Source: Amycolatopsis vancoresmycina
GTDB taxonomy: Bacteria; Actinomycetota; Actinomycetes; Mycobacteriales; Pseudonocardiaceae
Reading direction: 5' to 3'
DNA: 64,000 nt
Assembly (NCBI RefSeq): GCF_000716785.1
Contig: NZ_JNYY01000002.1
Coordinates: 62,001 to 126,000, forward strand
Positions 1-7,771 of this stretch are shown piece after piece (within the stretch, counting starts at the first letter, position 1; the number at the start of each line of letters is the position of its first letter). A program made the position numbers and the translations under genes. The notes beneath the pieces are model-generated. The model did no database searches. It had not been told where the DNA came from and saw only the letters and a list, made by a program, of their open reading frames with translations.

Positions 1-1441
1 CCGGCTGGACGCCGTTGATGCTCTCGGTGCTCGTCGCGTAGACGCCGAGGGCCCAGGCGACACCGTCGGCGTTGCGGTCCAGCGCGACCCGGTCGATGTT
101 GCCCAGGTTGTCGCAGGCCTGGTGGTAGCACGGGTCGAACGCGATGCCGGCCGTGCCGCCCCACTTCGCCGCCTGCGCCGGGGTCTTCAGCACCTCGGCA
201 CCGGTGTCCAGGCCGCCGGCCGGGATGCCGACGGCGATGAACTCGCCGTAGTCCGAGCGACCGGTGAAGTCGGTGCCTTCCAGGGACACGCCCCGCGCGG
301 CCTGCATGAAGTCGACGAAGGTCTTCTCGATCTGCGCCGAGCCGTACGGGCCCGCGCCCGCACCGACGCCGTCGGAGTTGTCGCCGTCGTAGGCGAAGTA
401 GCCGGCGTTGGGCGAGCCGATCATGTCGAAGTTCAGGTACAGCGCGATGTCGAGCTGCTGCTCGAAGCTCAGCGAGTCGACGTAGTAGGTGGAGCCGATC
501 AGGCCGAACTCCTCCGAGCTCCAGAACCCGAAGCGCACGGCGTTGTTGACCTTCGGGCTGCTCCCCAGCTGCAGCGCGGTCTCGAGCAAGGTCGCCGAGC
601 CGCTGCCGTTGTCGTTGATGCCGGGGCCGGCCGGGACGCTGTCGAGGTGCGACCCCAGCATCACGACGTTGTCCTTGCGCCCGGTCTTGGTCTCGGCGAT
701 GACGTTGTAGCTGGTCCGCGCCTCCTGGAAGGCCCGCAGTTCCAGCGTCACGTTCTGCCCGCCGAGCGTGGCCAGCTGCGCCCCCGCGGCCGCCGTCACG
801 CCCCCGGTCGGGATCGCCGCGTTCTCCGGACCCCCCAGGGTCCCGTTGAGCGCGCCGTCGGTGTTGTTGTAGACGATGGCGCCGATCGCCCCCGCGGCGG
901 CGGCCGTCTGCTGCTTCTGCGCGAACGAGCAGCCGCCGCGCTTGATCAGCGCGATCTTGCCCGCGACGTCCGCGGTGTAGTCGGTGGCCTCGCAGCCGCT
1001 GGTGTCGTCCACGGCGACCACGGCGAGCGGCGCGGTGATGCCGCCGACCGGCGTCGACTTCGTGTACTCCATGGCGATGACCGGGACGCTCTGGCCGCCC
1101 GCGGTCAGCTTCTCGGCGAGGGTCTGCGAGTAGGTGAACGGGAACTCCTGGCGGGTCACCTGGTAGCCGGCCGCCTCGAGCTTGGTCGCGATGTACTCGG
1201 CGGACTTCTTGTGCCCCTCGGTGCTCGCCGCCCGGGTGCCGCCGTTGGTGTCGGCGATCCGCTGGAGGGCGATCAGGTGCCGGTTGACGCCGTTGACGTC
1301 GACCTTCTTGACGAGCTGCTTCGCCAGCGCCGGACCGTCGGGAAGGGTGTTCGCGGCGGCGGCCGGGGTGAGGCCGAGCACCAGCGTCGCGCCGGCGGCG
1401 ATGGCCACCGGCGGCAGGATTCTCGTTCTGAAGAGTGACAT
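1..1441 (-). CDS. Secreted M28-family zinc aminopeptidase, C-terminus cut by window edge
   Basis: This gene encodes a secreted metallo-aminopeptidase with a protease-associated domain. The 480 visible codons begin with a Sec signal peptide (MSLFRTR, a hydrophobic stretch, then an Ala-rich cleavage region near residue 29). A PA domain follows (SGCEATDY to CSFAQKQQ). The M28 catalytic domain shows all five expected metal-site segments: GSHLDSV, NDNGSG, SSEEFG, NFDMIGS and CYHQACDN. The ATG is preceded by AAAGGTGAG at about 6 nt, which fixes the start. The reading frame runs off the left edge, so only the C-terminal tail is missing. The family removes N-terminal residues from extracellular peptides; the specificity here is unknown. 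It diverges from the quinone oxidoreductase at 1523. A second, Tat-like M28 enzyme lies at 44512. Confidence 0.92.
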   Translation of the reverse strand, partial: MSLFRTRILPPVAIAAGATLVLGLTPAAAANTLPDGPALAKQLVKKVDVNGVNRHLIALQRIADTNGGTRAASTEGHKKSAEYIATKLEAAGYQVTRQEFPFTYSQTLAEKLTAGGQSVPVIAMEYTKSTPVGGITAPLAVVAVDDTSGCEATDYTADVAGKIALIKRGGCSFAQKQQTAAAAGAIGAIVYNNTDGALNGTLGGPENAAIPTGGVTAAAGAQLATLGGQNVTLELRAFQEARTSYNVIAETKTGRKDNVVMLGSHLDSVPAGPGINDNGSGSATLLETALQLGSSPKVNNAVRFGFWSSEEFGLIGSTYYVDSLSFEQQLDIALYLNFDMIGSPNAGYFAYDGDNSDGVGAGAGPYGSAQIEKTFVDFMQAARGVSLEGTDFTGRSDYGEFIAVGIPAGGLDTGAEVLKTPAQAAKWGGTAGIAFDPCYHQACDNLGNIDRVALDRNADGVAWALGVYATSTESINGVQP

Positions 1442-1510
1442 GGTTGCTCACCTTTGTTCGATATGCGAAGTCCGTCAATGCGCCTTTCGGCGGGAAGTTT
1501 CGCCCCGGGA

Positions 1511-1516
1511 TACAGT
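1511..1516 (+). promoter_or_regulatory. Putative -10 hexamer (TACAGT), leaderless start
   Basis: TACAGT fits the actinobacterial TANNNT -10 pattern and ends 6 nt before the ATG at 1523. No Shine-Dalgarno precedes that ATG, so the mRNA is probably leaderless. This is inferred from spacing only. Confidence 0.45.
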
Positions 1517-1522
1517 CGACAC

Positions 1523-2500
1523 ATGTACGCGATCACCATCCGTGAACCAGGTGACCCGGACGTTCTCGAGTGGACGGAGGTCGCGGATCCGCGGCCCGGC
1601 CCCGGCGAGGTCCTGCTGGAGGTCGCGGCGAGCGCGGTGAACCGCGCCGATCTGCTGCAGCGCCAGGGCCACTACCCGCCCCCGCCCGGCGCGAGCGAAA
1701 CGCTCGGCCTCGAATGCTCCGGCACGATCGCGGAACTCGGCGAAGGCGTCGAAGGCTGGAACGTCGGCGACGAGGTCTGCGCACTGCTCTCCGGCGGCGG
1801 CTACGCGGAAAAGGCCGTAGTCCCGGCCGGGCAGCTGCTCCCGGTGCCGGGCGAAGTCGACCTGCTCACCGCGGCCGCGCTGCCCGAGGTGGCCTGCACG
1901 GTGTGGGCGAACGTCGTGATGCACGCGAAGCTCACCGAAGGCGAGGTGCTGCTGGTCCACGGCGGCGCCGGCGGCATCGGCACGCACGCCATCCAGGTCG
2001 GCAAGGCCCTCGGCGCGACGGTCGCCGTCACGGCGGGCTCGCCGGACCGGCTCGAAAGCTGCCGCCAGCTCGGCGCCGACATCACGATCAACTACAAGGA
2101 GCAGGACTTCGTCGAGGTGCTCCGCGAGGAGACCGGCGGCGCGAACGTCATCCTCGACAACATGGGCGCGTCCTACCTGGGCCGCAACGTCGACGCGCTG
2201 CAGCAGGACGGGCGCCTGGTGATCATCGGCATGCAGGGCGGGGTCAAGGGCGAGCTGAACGTCGGCACGCTGCTGGGCAAGCGGGCCTCGGTGTTCGCGG
2301 CGGGCCTGCGGTTCCGGCCGCTGGAGCAGAAGGCGGCGATCGTCGCCGACGTCCGCGAGCGCCTCTGGCCGCTGGTCACGGACGGCCTGGTCAAGCCGAT
2401 CGTCGGCCAGGTCGTGCCGATGGCCGAGGCCTCGACCGCGCACCGCGTCCTGGAAGAGGGCAGCGTGTTCGGAAAGGTCCTGCTGGCCGCGAAGTCCTAG
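1523..2500 (+). CDS. NAD(P)H-quinone oxidoreductase, PIG3/zeta-crystallin type
   Basis: This is a 325-aa zinc-independent MDR-family reductase of the PIG3 subgroup, predicted to pass electrons from NADPH to quinones in the cytoplasm. The N-terminal GroES-like fold carries AASAVNRADLLQRQG and PPPPGASETLGLECSG. The Rossmann domain has the nucleotide-binding segment VHGGAGGIGTHAIQ and the family run NMGASYLGRN. The start at 1523 (MYAITIREPG) matches the usual family N-terminus; a longer in-frame extension from 1454 has no supporting features. The stop overlaps the stop of the convergent aminotransferase-like gene by 3 bp. The order oxidoreductase, aminotransferase-like gene, pafE, galactan exporter follows M. 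tuberculosis Rv3777-Rv3783 as I recall it, so this is the likely Rv3777 counterpart. Confidence 0.9.
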   Translation: MYAITIREPGDPDVLEWTEVADPRPGPGEVLLEVAASAVNRADLLQRQGHYPPPPGASETLGLECSGTIAELGEGVEGWNVGDEVCALLSGGGYAEKAVVPAGQLLPVPGEVDLLTAAALPEVACTVWANVVMHAKLTEGEVLLVHGGAGGIGTHAIQVGKALGATVAVTAGSPDRLESCRQLGADITINYKEQDFVEVLREETGGANVILDNMGASYLGRNVDALQQDGRLVIIGMQGGVKGELNVGTLLGKRASVFAAGLRFRPLEQKAAIVADVRERLWPLVTDGLVKPIVGQVVPMAEASTAHRVLEEGSVFGKVLLAAKS

Positions 2501-3696
2501 CGGAGTTCTTCGAGGACCCGCACCAGCTGGTTGATTTCGAAGACGTTGGAGTAGTGGGCGAGCCCGATCCGCACGGCGCCGCCCACTTCTCCGACGCCGA
2601 GTGACGCGAAGACGCCGCTCGTGCCGTCGTCGGCGAAGGCGCACAGACCCTGCGTCGCCAGGTATTCGGCGACCTCGGGCGCCTTCTTGCCGGCGACGGC
2701 GAAGGCGAGCGCGGGGATGCGGCGCATGGCGTTGCCGATGACCATGATGTGCCGCAGCGACAGCAGTTCCGTGGACAGCTGTGCGAGCAGCCCGGCGTGG
2801 TAGGACTTCGCCGAGCCGAGCGAGGTGACCAGCCGCTCGCGGCGCGAGCCGGTGGCGGCGTCGTCGAGGCCGGAGAGGTAGTCGATCGACGCGATGAGTC
2901 CGGCGAGCAGCGGGTAGGCGTGCGGGCCGAGCTCCAGCCGGGCGGCGCCGCGGGCCATCGGGTCGAGCGAGGCCGACGGGATGCGCTCGATCAGCTCGGG
3001 GTCGCGGAAGACCAGCGCGCCCACCGACGGGCCGCCCCACGCCTGCGCCGAGACGACCATGACGTCGGCGCCCAGCGCGTTGATGTCGAGCGGCAGGAAG
3101 GGCGCGGCGTAGGTGGCGTCGACAACGACGAGCGCGCCGACCCGCTTGGCGAACTCGATGATCGTCGGCACGTCCGGCCGGGTGCCGACGGACCCGGAGG
3201 CGAGCGTGACGGCGACGGCCTTGGTGCGCGCCGACACGAGCTGCTCGTACTGCCACGCGGGCAGCTCGCAGGTCTCGATGTCGATCTCGCCCCAGCGCAC
3301 GACGGCACCGACACGCTTGGCGGCGCGCTGCCACGGCGCCAGGTTGGCCTGCTCGTCGAGCCGGGACACGACGACTTCGTCGCCGATGGTCCAGCGCTCG
3401 GCGAGCGCGTCGACGAGCCGGCGCAGCATGACCGGCGCGCTCGGCCCGAGCACGACGGCAGCCGGGTCGGCCCCGACCAGGTCCGCCACGGCCCGGCGGG
3501 CCGCGGTCACGATGCTTTCCGCGCGTTGTGAGGCCGGAAACGCTCCGCCCGGCCCGGACACCGGGGCACGCATCGCCGTGGAAACGGCCGAAGCGACCTG
3601 TTCCGGTACCAGCATTCCGGCGGCGCCGTCGAAGTGAATCCAGCCGTCACCCAGCGCGGGAAAGAGCCCACGGATACGAGCGACGTCGAACGCCAT
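2497..3696 (-). CDS. Cysteine desulfurase-like class V aminotransferase fold, PLP lysine absent
   Basis: This 399-aa protein has the fold-type I aminotransferase layout of the class V, NifS/Csd-like group. It begins FPALGDGWIHFDGAAG, has VVVDATYAAPF as the cofactor-aspartate strand, and ends in a typical C-terminal domain (GVFASLGVGEVGGAVRIGL). At the position where class V enzymes carry the Schiff-base lysine (SAYKFFGP-type motif), this protein reads VSAQAWGGPSVG, so the lysine is replaced by Ala219. It therefore probably cannot do ordinary PLP chemistry, although it could bind PLP or another ligand. From memory, its M. tuberculosis counterpart Rv3778c has a similar AHAWGGP segment, which would make the loss old and conserved. 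The ATG at 3696 has a TANNNT box 6 nt upstream. Confidence 0.85.
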   Translation of the reverse strand: MAFDVARIRGLFPALGDGWIHFDGAAGMLVPEQVASAVSTAMRAPVSGPGGAFPASQRAESIVTAARRAVADLVGADPAAVVLGPSAPVMLRRLVDALAERWTIGDEVVVSRLDEQANLAPWQRAAKRVGAVVRWGEIDIETCELPAWQYEQLVSARTKAVAVTLASGSVGTRPDVPTIIEFAKRVGALVVVDATYAAPFLPLDINALGADVMVVSAQAWGGPSVGALVFRDPELIERIPSASLDPMARGAARLELGPHAYPLLAGLIASIDYLSGLDDAATGSRRERLVTSLGSAKSYHAGLLAQLSTELLSLRHIMVIGNAMRRIPALAFAVAGKKAPEVAEYLATQGLCAFADDGTSGVFASLGVGEVGGAVRIGLAHYSNVFEINQLVRVLEELR

Positions 3697-3702
3697 GGGG
3701 AC

Positions 3703-3708
3703 ACCGTA
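3703..3708 (-). promoter_or_regulatory. Putative -10 hexamer (TACGGT), leaderless start
   Basis: Read on the minus strand, TACGGT ends 6 nt before the ATG at 3696. It fits TANNNT with a leaderless transcript. Confidence 0.4.
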
Positions 3709-3830
3709 CGGACGTGCGGTTTCGCCGTGCGCCCGGGGTTGGGTGGAGAGCCACCGGGAACCCCGACTACGGCTACGCTCGGAGACGGACACCCCGTGGG
3801 TGTCGCGGAGCGTGTCGAAGGCAAGCCAGG

Positions 3831-4397
3831 ATGGAGCACATGACCGAGCCGAACTTCACAGCGGGTGACCCGGGCCAGGATTCTTCACCCCACGTGGTGG
3901 TCGTCGGACCGGACGGCACACCAGTGGGCTCAGCCCCCGTCGACGGCGACCACCCGGAGTCGGTGGGCGACCTCGTCGAGGAGCCGGCGAAGGTGATGCG
4001 CATCGGCACGATGATCAAGCAGCTCCTGGAGGAGGTCCGCGCGGCCCCGCTGGACGACGCGTCCCGCACGCGGGTGCGCGAGATCCACCAGACGTCGATC
4101 CGCGAGCTGGAGAAGGCACTGGCGCCGGAGCTGCAGGACGAGCTGGAGCGGCTGGTCCGGCCGTTCACGGACGACTCGACGCCGTCGGACGCGGAGCTGC
4201 GGATCGCGCAGGCCCAGCTGGTGGGCTGGCTGGAGGGGCTGTTCAGCGGAATCCAGACGGCATTGTTCGCCCAGCAGATGGCGGCCCGGGTCCAGCTCGA
4301 GCAGATGCGGCGGGGGTTGCCGGCCGGGCCGTCCGGTGCAGTCGGGCCCGGCCACGAGCACGGCCCGGGGATCTCGGGCACCGGCCAGTACCTCTGA
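3831..4397 (+). CDS. pafE: Bacterial proteasome activator PafE/Bpa
   Basis: This gene encodes an ATP-independent ring-shaped activator that opens the 20S proteasome gate (Bpa/PafE, Rv3780 in M. tuberculosis). The 188-aa protein has a disordered acidic N-terminus, then a helical core of about 120 residues (MRIGTMIKQLLEEVRAAP through LFSGIQTALFAQQMAARVQ). It ends exactly in GQYL, the C-terminal tetrapeptide that docks into the proteasome alpha-ring pockets. Its position between the Rv3778c-like gene and the galactan exporter also matches Rv3780. ATG 3831 has GAAGG at 9 nt; an in-frame ATG at 3840 would give 185 aa. The Gly/Pro/His-rich linker before GQYL is longer than I would expect. Proteasome core genes are not in this window. 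Confidence 0.9.
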   Translation: MEHMTEPNFTAGDPGQDSSPHVVVVGPDGTPVGSAPVDGDHPESVGDLVEEPAKVMRIGTMIKQLLEEVRAAPLDDASRTRVREIHQTSIRELEKALAPELQDELERLVRPFTDDSTPSDAELRIAQAQLVGWLEGLFSGIQTALFAQQMAARVQLEQMRRGLPAGPSGAVGPGHEHGPGISGTGQYL

Positions 4398-4410
4398 GGG
4401 TTCCACGGGG

Positions 4411-4453
4411 TTGTCCACAGACCGAGGGGGATGTGGACAACCGCTGTGGACAA
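4411..4453. repeat. Cluster of three DnaA-box-like motifs (TTGTCCACA)
   Basis: TTGTCCACA occurs at 4411-4419 on the plus strand, and its complement TGTGGACAA occurs at 4432-4440 and 4445-4453. This is a perfect match to the actinobacterial DnaA box, three times in 43 bp. The site lies between the convergent ends of pafE and the epoxide hydrolase. The opposed copies can also pair as a hairpin (GTTGTCCACAG with CTGTGGACAAC), so a transcription terminator is an alternative reading. Confidence 0.6.
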
Positions 4454-4479
4454 CTCCGGGCGGTGGTGGGGAACGCTCC

Positions 4480-5625
4480 TCAGCGCAGGAACCGGAAGAA
4501 AGCGCGGACGTCACCGATCAGCGCGTCCGGTTGCTCCAACCCCGGGAAGTGACCGCCGCTCGGGAACTCCGTCCAGTGAACTATCCGGTCCGTCCGCTCG
4601 GCCAGCGCACGGATCGGCAGCCCGATGTCGTCCGGGAACACCGCCACGCCCGTCGGGACCGTGTTCTCCGGCGCCGGGGCTCCCCAGCCGCCCGCCGCGT
4701 ACAGGCGGGCCGCGGAGTTGGCCGTCTGCGTGAACCAGTAGATCGACACGTCGGCCAGCAGGTCGTCGCGGTCGATCAGGTCCTCCGTCGTGTTCGAGAA
4801 CGAGCGGAACTTCTCCGCGATCCACGCCAGCTGGCCCGCCGGGGAATCGTGCAGCCCGTACGCCAGTGTCTGTGGCTTCGTCGCCTGGAGGATCGCGTAC
4901 CCGGTGCCCTCGCGGGAGAACTTCGTCCCCTTGGCCAGCGACCGCCTTCCCCGCTCCAGCTCCGGCCCCTCGAGGCCGTCGAGGTCGGCTTCCGTGCGCG
5001 CGACGGCCGACGCCAGCATCGTCACGTGGATGCCCAGCAACCGCTCCGGGAACTGGGTGGCCAGCGAACGGGAGATCGTCGCGCCCCAGTCGCTGCCGTG
5101 GGCGCCGAACCGCTCGTAGCCGAGGCGGGTCATCAGCTCCGCGAACGCCCGGGCGATCCGGGCCGGGTCCCAGTCCGCTGTGGTTGTCGGGCCCGAGAAG
5201 GCGTAGCCCGGGATCGATGGCGCCACCACGGTCAGCGCGTCCGCCGGGTCGCCGCCGTACGCGCGGGGGTCCGTCAATGGGCCGATCACGTCCAGGAACT
5301 CCACGATCGAGCCCGGCCAGCCGTGCGTCAGCAGCACCGGGACGGCCGCCGGCTCCGGGGACACCACGTGCAGGAAGTGCACCTTCGTCCCGTCGATCAT
5401 GGTCGTGGCCTGCGGGAACCCGTTGATCCGGGCCTCCTGCGCCCGCCAGTCGAAGGCCGTGCGCCAGTGTTCGGCCAGCTCACGCACGTAGTCCACCGGC
5501 GCCCCGAGGCGCCAGCCGGTGGCCGCCGGCTGGTCGGGCCAGCGGGTGCGGGCCAGCCGGGTGCGGAGGTCGTCGAGGTCGGCCTGCGGGACGTCGACGC
5601 GGAACGGGGTGATCTCCGAAGTCAT
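4480..5625 (-). CDS. Epoxide hydrolase, EHN-type alpha/beta hydrolase
   Basis: This 381-aa cytoplasmic alpha/beta hydrolase has the N-terminal EHN domain (FRVDVPQADLDDLRTRLA, then TRWPDQP) seen in microsomal-type epoxide hydrolases. The oxyanion segment is LLTHGWPGS, the nucleophile aspartate is in HGSDWGATISR, and the C-terminal catalytic histidine is in PSGGHFPGLEQPD. The family opens epoxides to diols through an aspartyl ester. The substrate is not evident here. The length is typical for the bacterial members. A TAGGGT box lies 6 nt before the ATG, so the mRNA may be leaderless. It converges on pafE and is followed downstream only by the DnaA-box-like cluster. Confidence 0.9.
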   Translation of the reverse strand: MTSEITPFRVDVPQADLDDLRTRLARTRWPDQPAATGWRLGAPVDYVRELAEHWRTAFDWRAQEARINGFPQATTMIDGTKVHFLHVVSPEPAAVPVLLTHGWPGSIVEFLDVIGPLTDPRAYGGDPADALTVVAPSIPGYAFSGPTTTADWDPARIARAFAELMTRLGYERFGAHGSDWGATISRSLATQFPERLLGIHVTMLASAVARTEADLDGLEGPELERGRRSLAKGTKFSREGTGYAILQATKPQTLAYGLHDSPAGQLAWIAEKFRSFSNTTEDLIDRDDLLADVSIYWFTQTANSAARLYAAGGWGAPAPENTVPTGVAVFPDDIGLPIRALAERTDRIVHWTEFPSGGHFPGLEQPDALIGDVRAFFRFLR

Positions 5626-5631
5626 GGTTCG

Positions 5632-5637
5632 ACCCTA
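5632..5637 (-). promoter_or_regulatory. Putative -10 hexamer (TAGGGT), leaderless start
   Basis: On the minus strand TAGGGT ends 6 nt before the epoxide hydrolase ATG at 5625. Confidence 0.4.
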
Positions 5638-5663
5638 GGAACGATCGCGGACAGCTCCGGTCC

Positions 5664-7322
5664 TCAACGCCGGGGGCACACCGTCAGCTCGCCCGCCGGC
5701 AGCGCACGGTCGCAGTCGAAGCGGCTCCGCACCTGCGCCGCGACGTCCGGCGGCAGCCGGTCCACCGCCAGCCAGGACGGCTGCACCACCAGGTACTCCG
5801 CGTCCGGCTGCGTCAGGCAGGCCAGGTTCTCCCGGTAGCTCTCCAGCCCGCGCACCGCCGGGAGGTACGTGCCGCGCTGCACGAACACCGGTGCCGGGTA
5901 GCGGCAGGGGGCCGGGTTGCCGAAGAAGTACGCCATGTCGCCGAACGCCAGGTACACCACGCGCGCGTCCGCGCCGATCCGGGCGCGGACCGGGGCGAAC
6001 AAGCGCTCGTCGGTGTGAGCCGCCGCGACGCGCTCGGAGTTCGTGTAGTCGGCGTGGATCGCGTCGAACGAGTAGGGCGCGCTCGGCCACGCCAGCACCG
6101 CGAACACCGCCACCGCGCTCAACGCCGCCAGAACCGGCCACGTCCGGCCTCGGTCCTTGAGCGCGACCAGCACGCCCACCACGACCACCGCCACCAGCAC
6201 CGCGTAGACGGGCGTGCCGTGCGCCAGGCGCCACTCCGTCGTCGCCGCGGAAACGATCGGGATGCCGACGCCGAGCGCGATCCCCGGCAGCACCAGCGCT
6301 CGCGGTGGCCCGCCGTGCTCGGCCGACCAGCGGGCCAGGGCGAGCCCGGCCAGGGCGGCGGCGAACGGGACCAGCGCCGCGAGGTGGTACTGGAACCACT
6401 GCCCCTGCAGTACCACGGCCGCGAGCACGACGACGACCGCCGCCACGGGCAGGAGCACCCACGCCCAGCGCGCCCGGCGTCCCGGCGCCAGCCGCGCCAG
6501 CACGGCGACGCTCACCGGGAGCAGGGCCACCATCGGGACAGCCAAAGCCTCGTTCAGCACCGTCGAGACGAGCGCCCGCACGTCGCTCACCGCGAAGCCG
6601 CGGCTGAGCGGGCTTCCCCCGTTGAGCAGGGAGAGCTCCCCGAGCCACCGCCACTCCCGCGGCTCGATCAGGACCGTCAAACCGAACAGTCCCAGGCAGA
6701 TCGGCACAGCGAGCAGGCCGGTGAGCAACGCGCGGCGCCGGTCGAGCACCGCGACGACACCGAGGGCGACCAGCGCGGTCGGCGCCGTCGTGTACTTGAC
6801 CAGCACGGTCAGGGCCAGCAGCACGCCACCGGTGAGCGCGGCGAACACCGGCCGCCGGATCCGGAGCGCCGCTCCGACCGCACCGGCCGCGAACACCGCG
6901 GCCAGCCACTCCGGCTGCAGGAAGTCCCAGTTCGGGGCCAGCGCCAGCGCGACACCCGTGGCCGCGGCGACGGCCGTCGCCTCCGGGGCCGGGCGGTGGC
7001 GCAGCAGGCCGGCGCGCAGCAGCAGCGACGCCAGCAGCACGGCGACCAGCGCCAGCACCCGCACGACGGCCTCGCGGCCGGGGACCGGCAGATCGACGTC
7101 GCCGAGCGCGAGCACCAGCCGGTACGCCATCGGCCGGTGCACGAAGACTTCCGACGGCGACAGGCCCGCGCGGCCGGCCGTCTCCAGCGTGCCGAGGACG
7201 AACCGGACGTCGTGGTTCAGCCCGGTCCAGGCGACCGTCAGCGCCAGCGGGACCAGCACCAGCAACCACGCCGGACGCGCCCGCCGAGACGCGGCGGGCG
7301 GTGCGGCCGCGGCTGTGCTCAG
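5664..7322 (-). CDS. GT-C type integral membrane glycosyltransferase
   Basis: This is a polytopic membrane protein of about 552 aa with roughly 11 hydrophobic segments and a C-terminal extracytoplasmic domain of about 130 residues (from SFDAIHADYTN on). The architecture fits GT-C enzymes that use polyprenyl-phosphate sugars outside the membrane. Early acidic loop residues (LNHDVRFVLG; FVHRPMAYRL) could be catalytic, but I do not recognise a named family. The start is unusual: the frame has no ATG, GTG or TTG close to the upstream gene's stop. A CTG at 7322 overlaps that TGA as CTGA, mirroring the GTGA overlaps elsewhere. TTG or GTG codons within the first membrane helix are less likely starts. 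It is the last gene of a three-gene operon with the coiled-coil protein and the GT29-like sialyltransferase. Confidence 0.78.
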   Translation of the reverse strand: MSTAAAAPPAASRRARPAWLLVLVPLALTVAWTGLNHDVRFVLGTLETAGRAGLSPSEVFVHRPMAYRLVLALGDVDLPVPGREAVVRVLALVAVLLASLLLRAGLLRHRPAPEATAVAAATGVALALAPNWDFLQPEWLAAVFAAGAVGAALRIRRPVFAALTGGVLLALTVLVKYTTAPTALVALGVVAVLDRRRALLTGLLAVPICLGLFGLTVLIEPREWRWLGELSLLNGGSPLSRGFAVSDVRALVSTVLNEALAVPMVALLPVSVAVLARLAPGRRARWAWVLLPVAAVVVVLAAVVLQGQWFQYHLAALVPFAAALAGLALARWSAEHGGPPRALVLPGIALGVGIPIVSAATTEWRLAHGTPVYAVLVAVVVVGVLVALKDRGRTWPVLAALSAVAVFAVLAWPSAPYSFDAIHADYTNSERVAAAHTDERLFAPVRARIGADARVVYLAFGDMAYFFGNPAPCRYPAPVFVQRGTYLPAVRGLESYRENLACLTQPDAEYLVVQPSWLAVDRLPPDVAAQVRSRFDCDRALPAGELTVCPRR

Positions 7323-7771
7323 CCCGTCACCTCGCGTCTGGCCGCGAAGTCCTCTTCGAGGCGGGCCAGCCGCTCTTCGTACTTGGAGATCGCGGCGAGG
7401 CGCGCGCGGATGCGGGCGTGCTCGGCGCGGACCTCCTCGGCTTCGTCCGGCGCGTATTCGAGGCGCTCGGCCATCCGGGCCACCGAGCCCGGCCGCTCGA
7501 AGGCCGCGATGCGCGCTTCCAGCGCGGCGAGGTGCGGCGCGAGCCGGCGCTGCTCGTCGTAGAGCCACTTCACGTGGCCGTCGAGCTCCTTGGTGGCGTG
7601 TTCGACGTCCCGGCGGAGCGCGGCGATGTCCGAGTGCAGCGCGTCGAGCTCGGGCCGGATGCGGTCCAGCGCGATGTTCTCGATCCGCGGCCGCAGCTTC
7701 GCGACCACCGGCCGCCCCGCCACGCGGGCGAGCTCTTTCGCCCGCGAAACCACCCCGTGAATGTCACTCAC
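7319..7771 (-). CDS. Coiled-coil protein of unknown function in the sialic-acid operon
   Basis: This 150-aa soluble, highly charged protein is almost entirely heptad-like. Segments such as ALHSDIAALRRDVEHATKEL and RLAPHLAALEARIAAFE predict long coiled coils. There is no signal peptide, membrane helix or catalytic motif. GTG 7771 overlaps the TGA of the GT29-like gene (GTGA), and its own TGA overlaps the proposed CTG start of the GT-C gene, so the three are translationally coupled. Coiled-coil partners of this kind are found with glycosyltransferases and may scaffold or measure chain length, but that is inference. I do not recognise a family. Confidence 0.75.
   Translation of the reverse strand: MSDIHGVVSRAKELARVAGRPVVAKLRPRIENIALDRIRPELDALHSDIAALRRDVEHATKELDGHVKWLYDEQRRLAPHLAALEARIAAFERPGSVARMAERLEYAPDEAEEVRAEHARIRARLAAISKYEERLARLEEDFAARREVTG

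Noticed and set aside
4411..4453. Chromosomal replication origin
   Set aside because: There are only three boxes in 43 bp, no AT-rich unwinding region, and no dnaA, dnaN, recF or gyr genes nearby.
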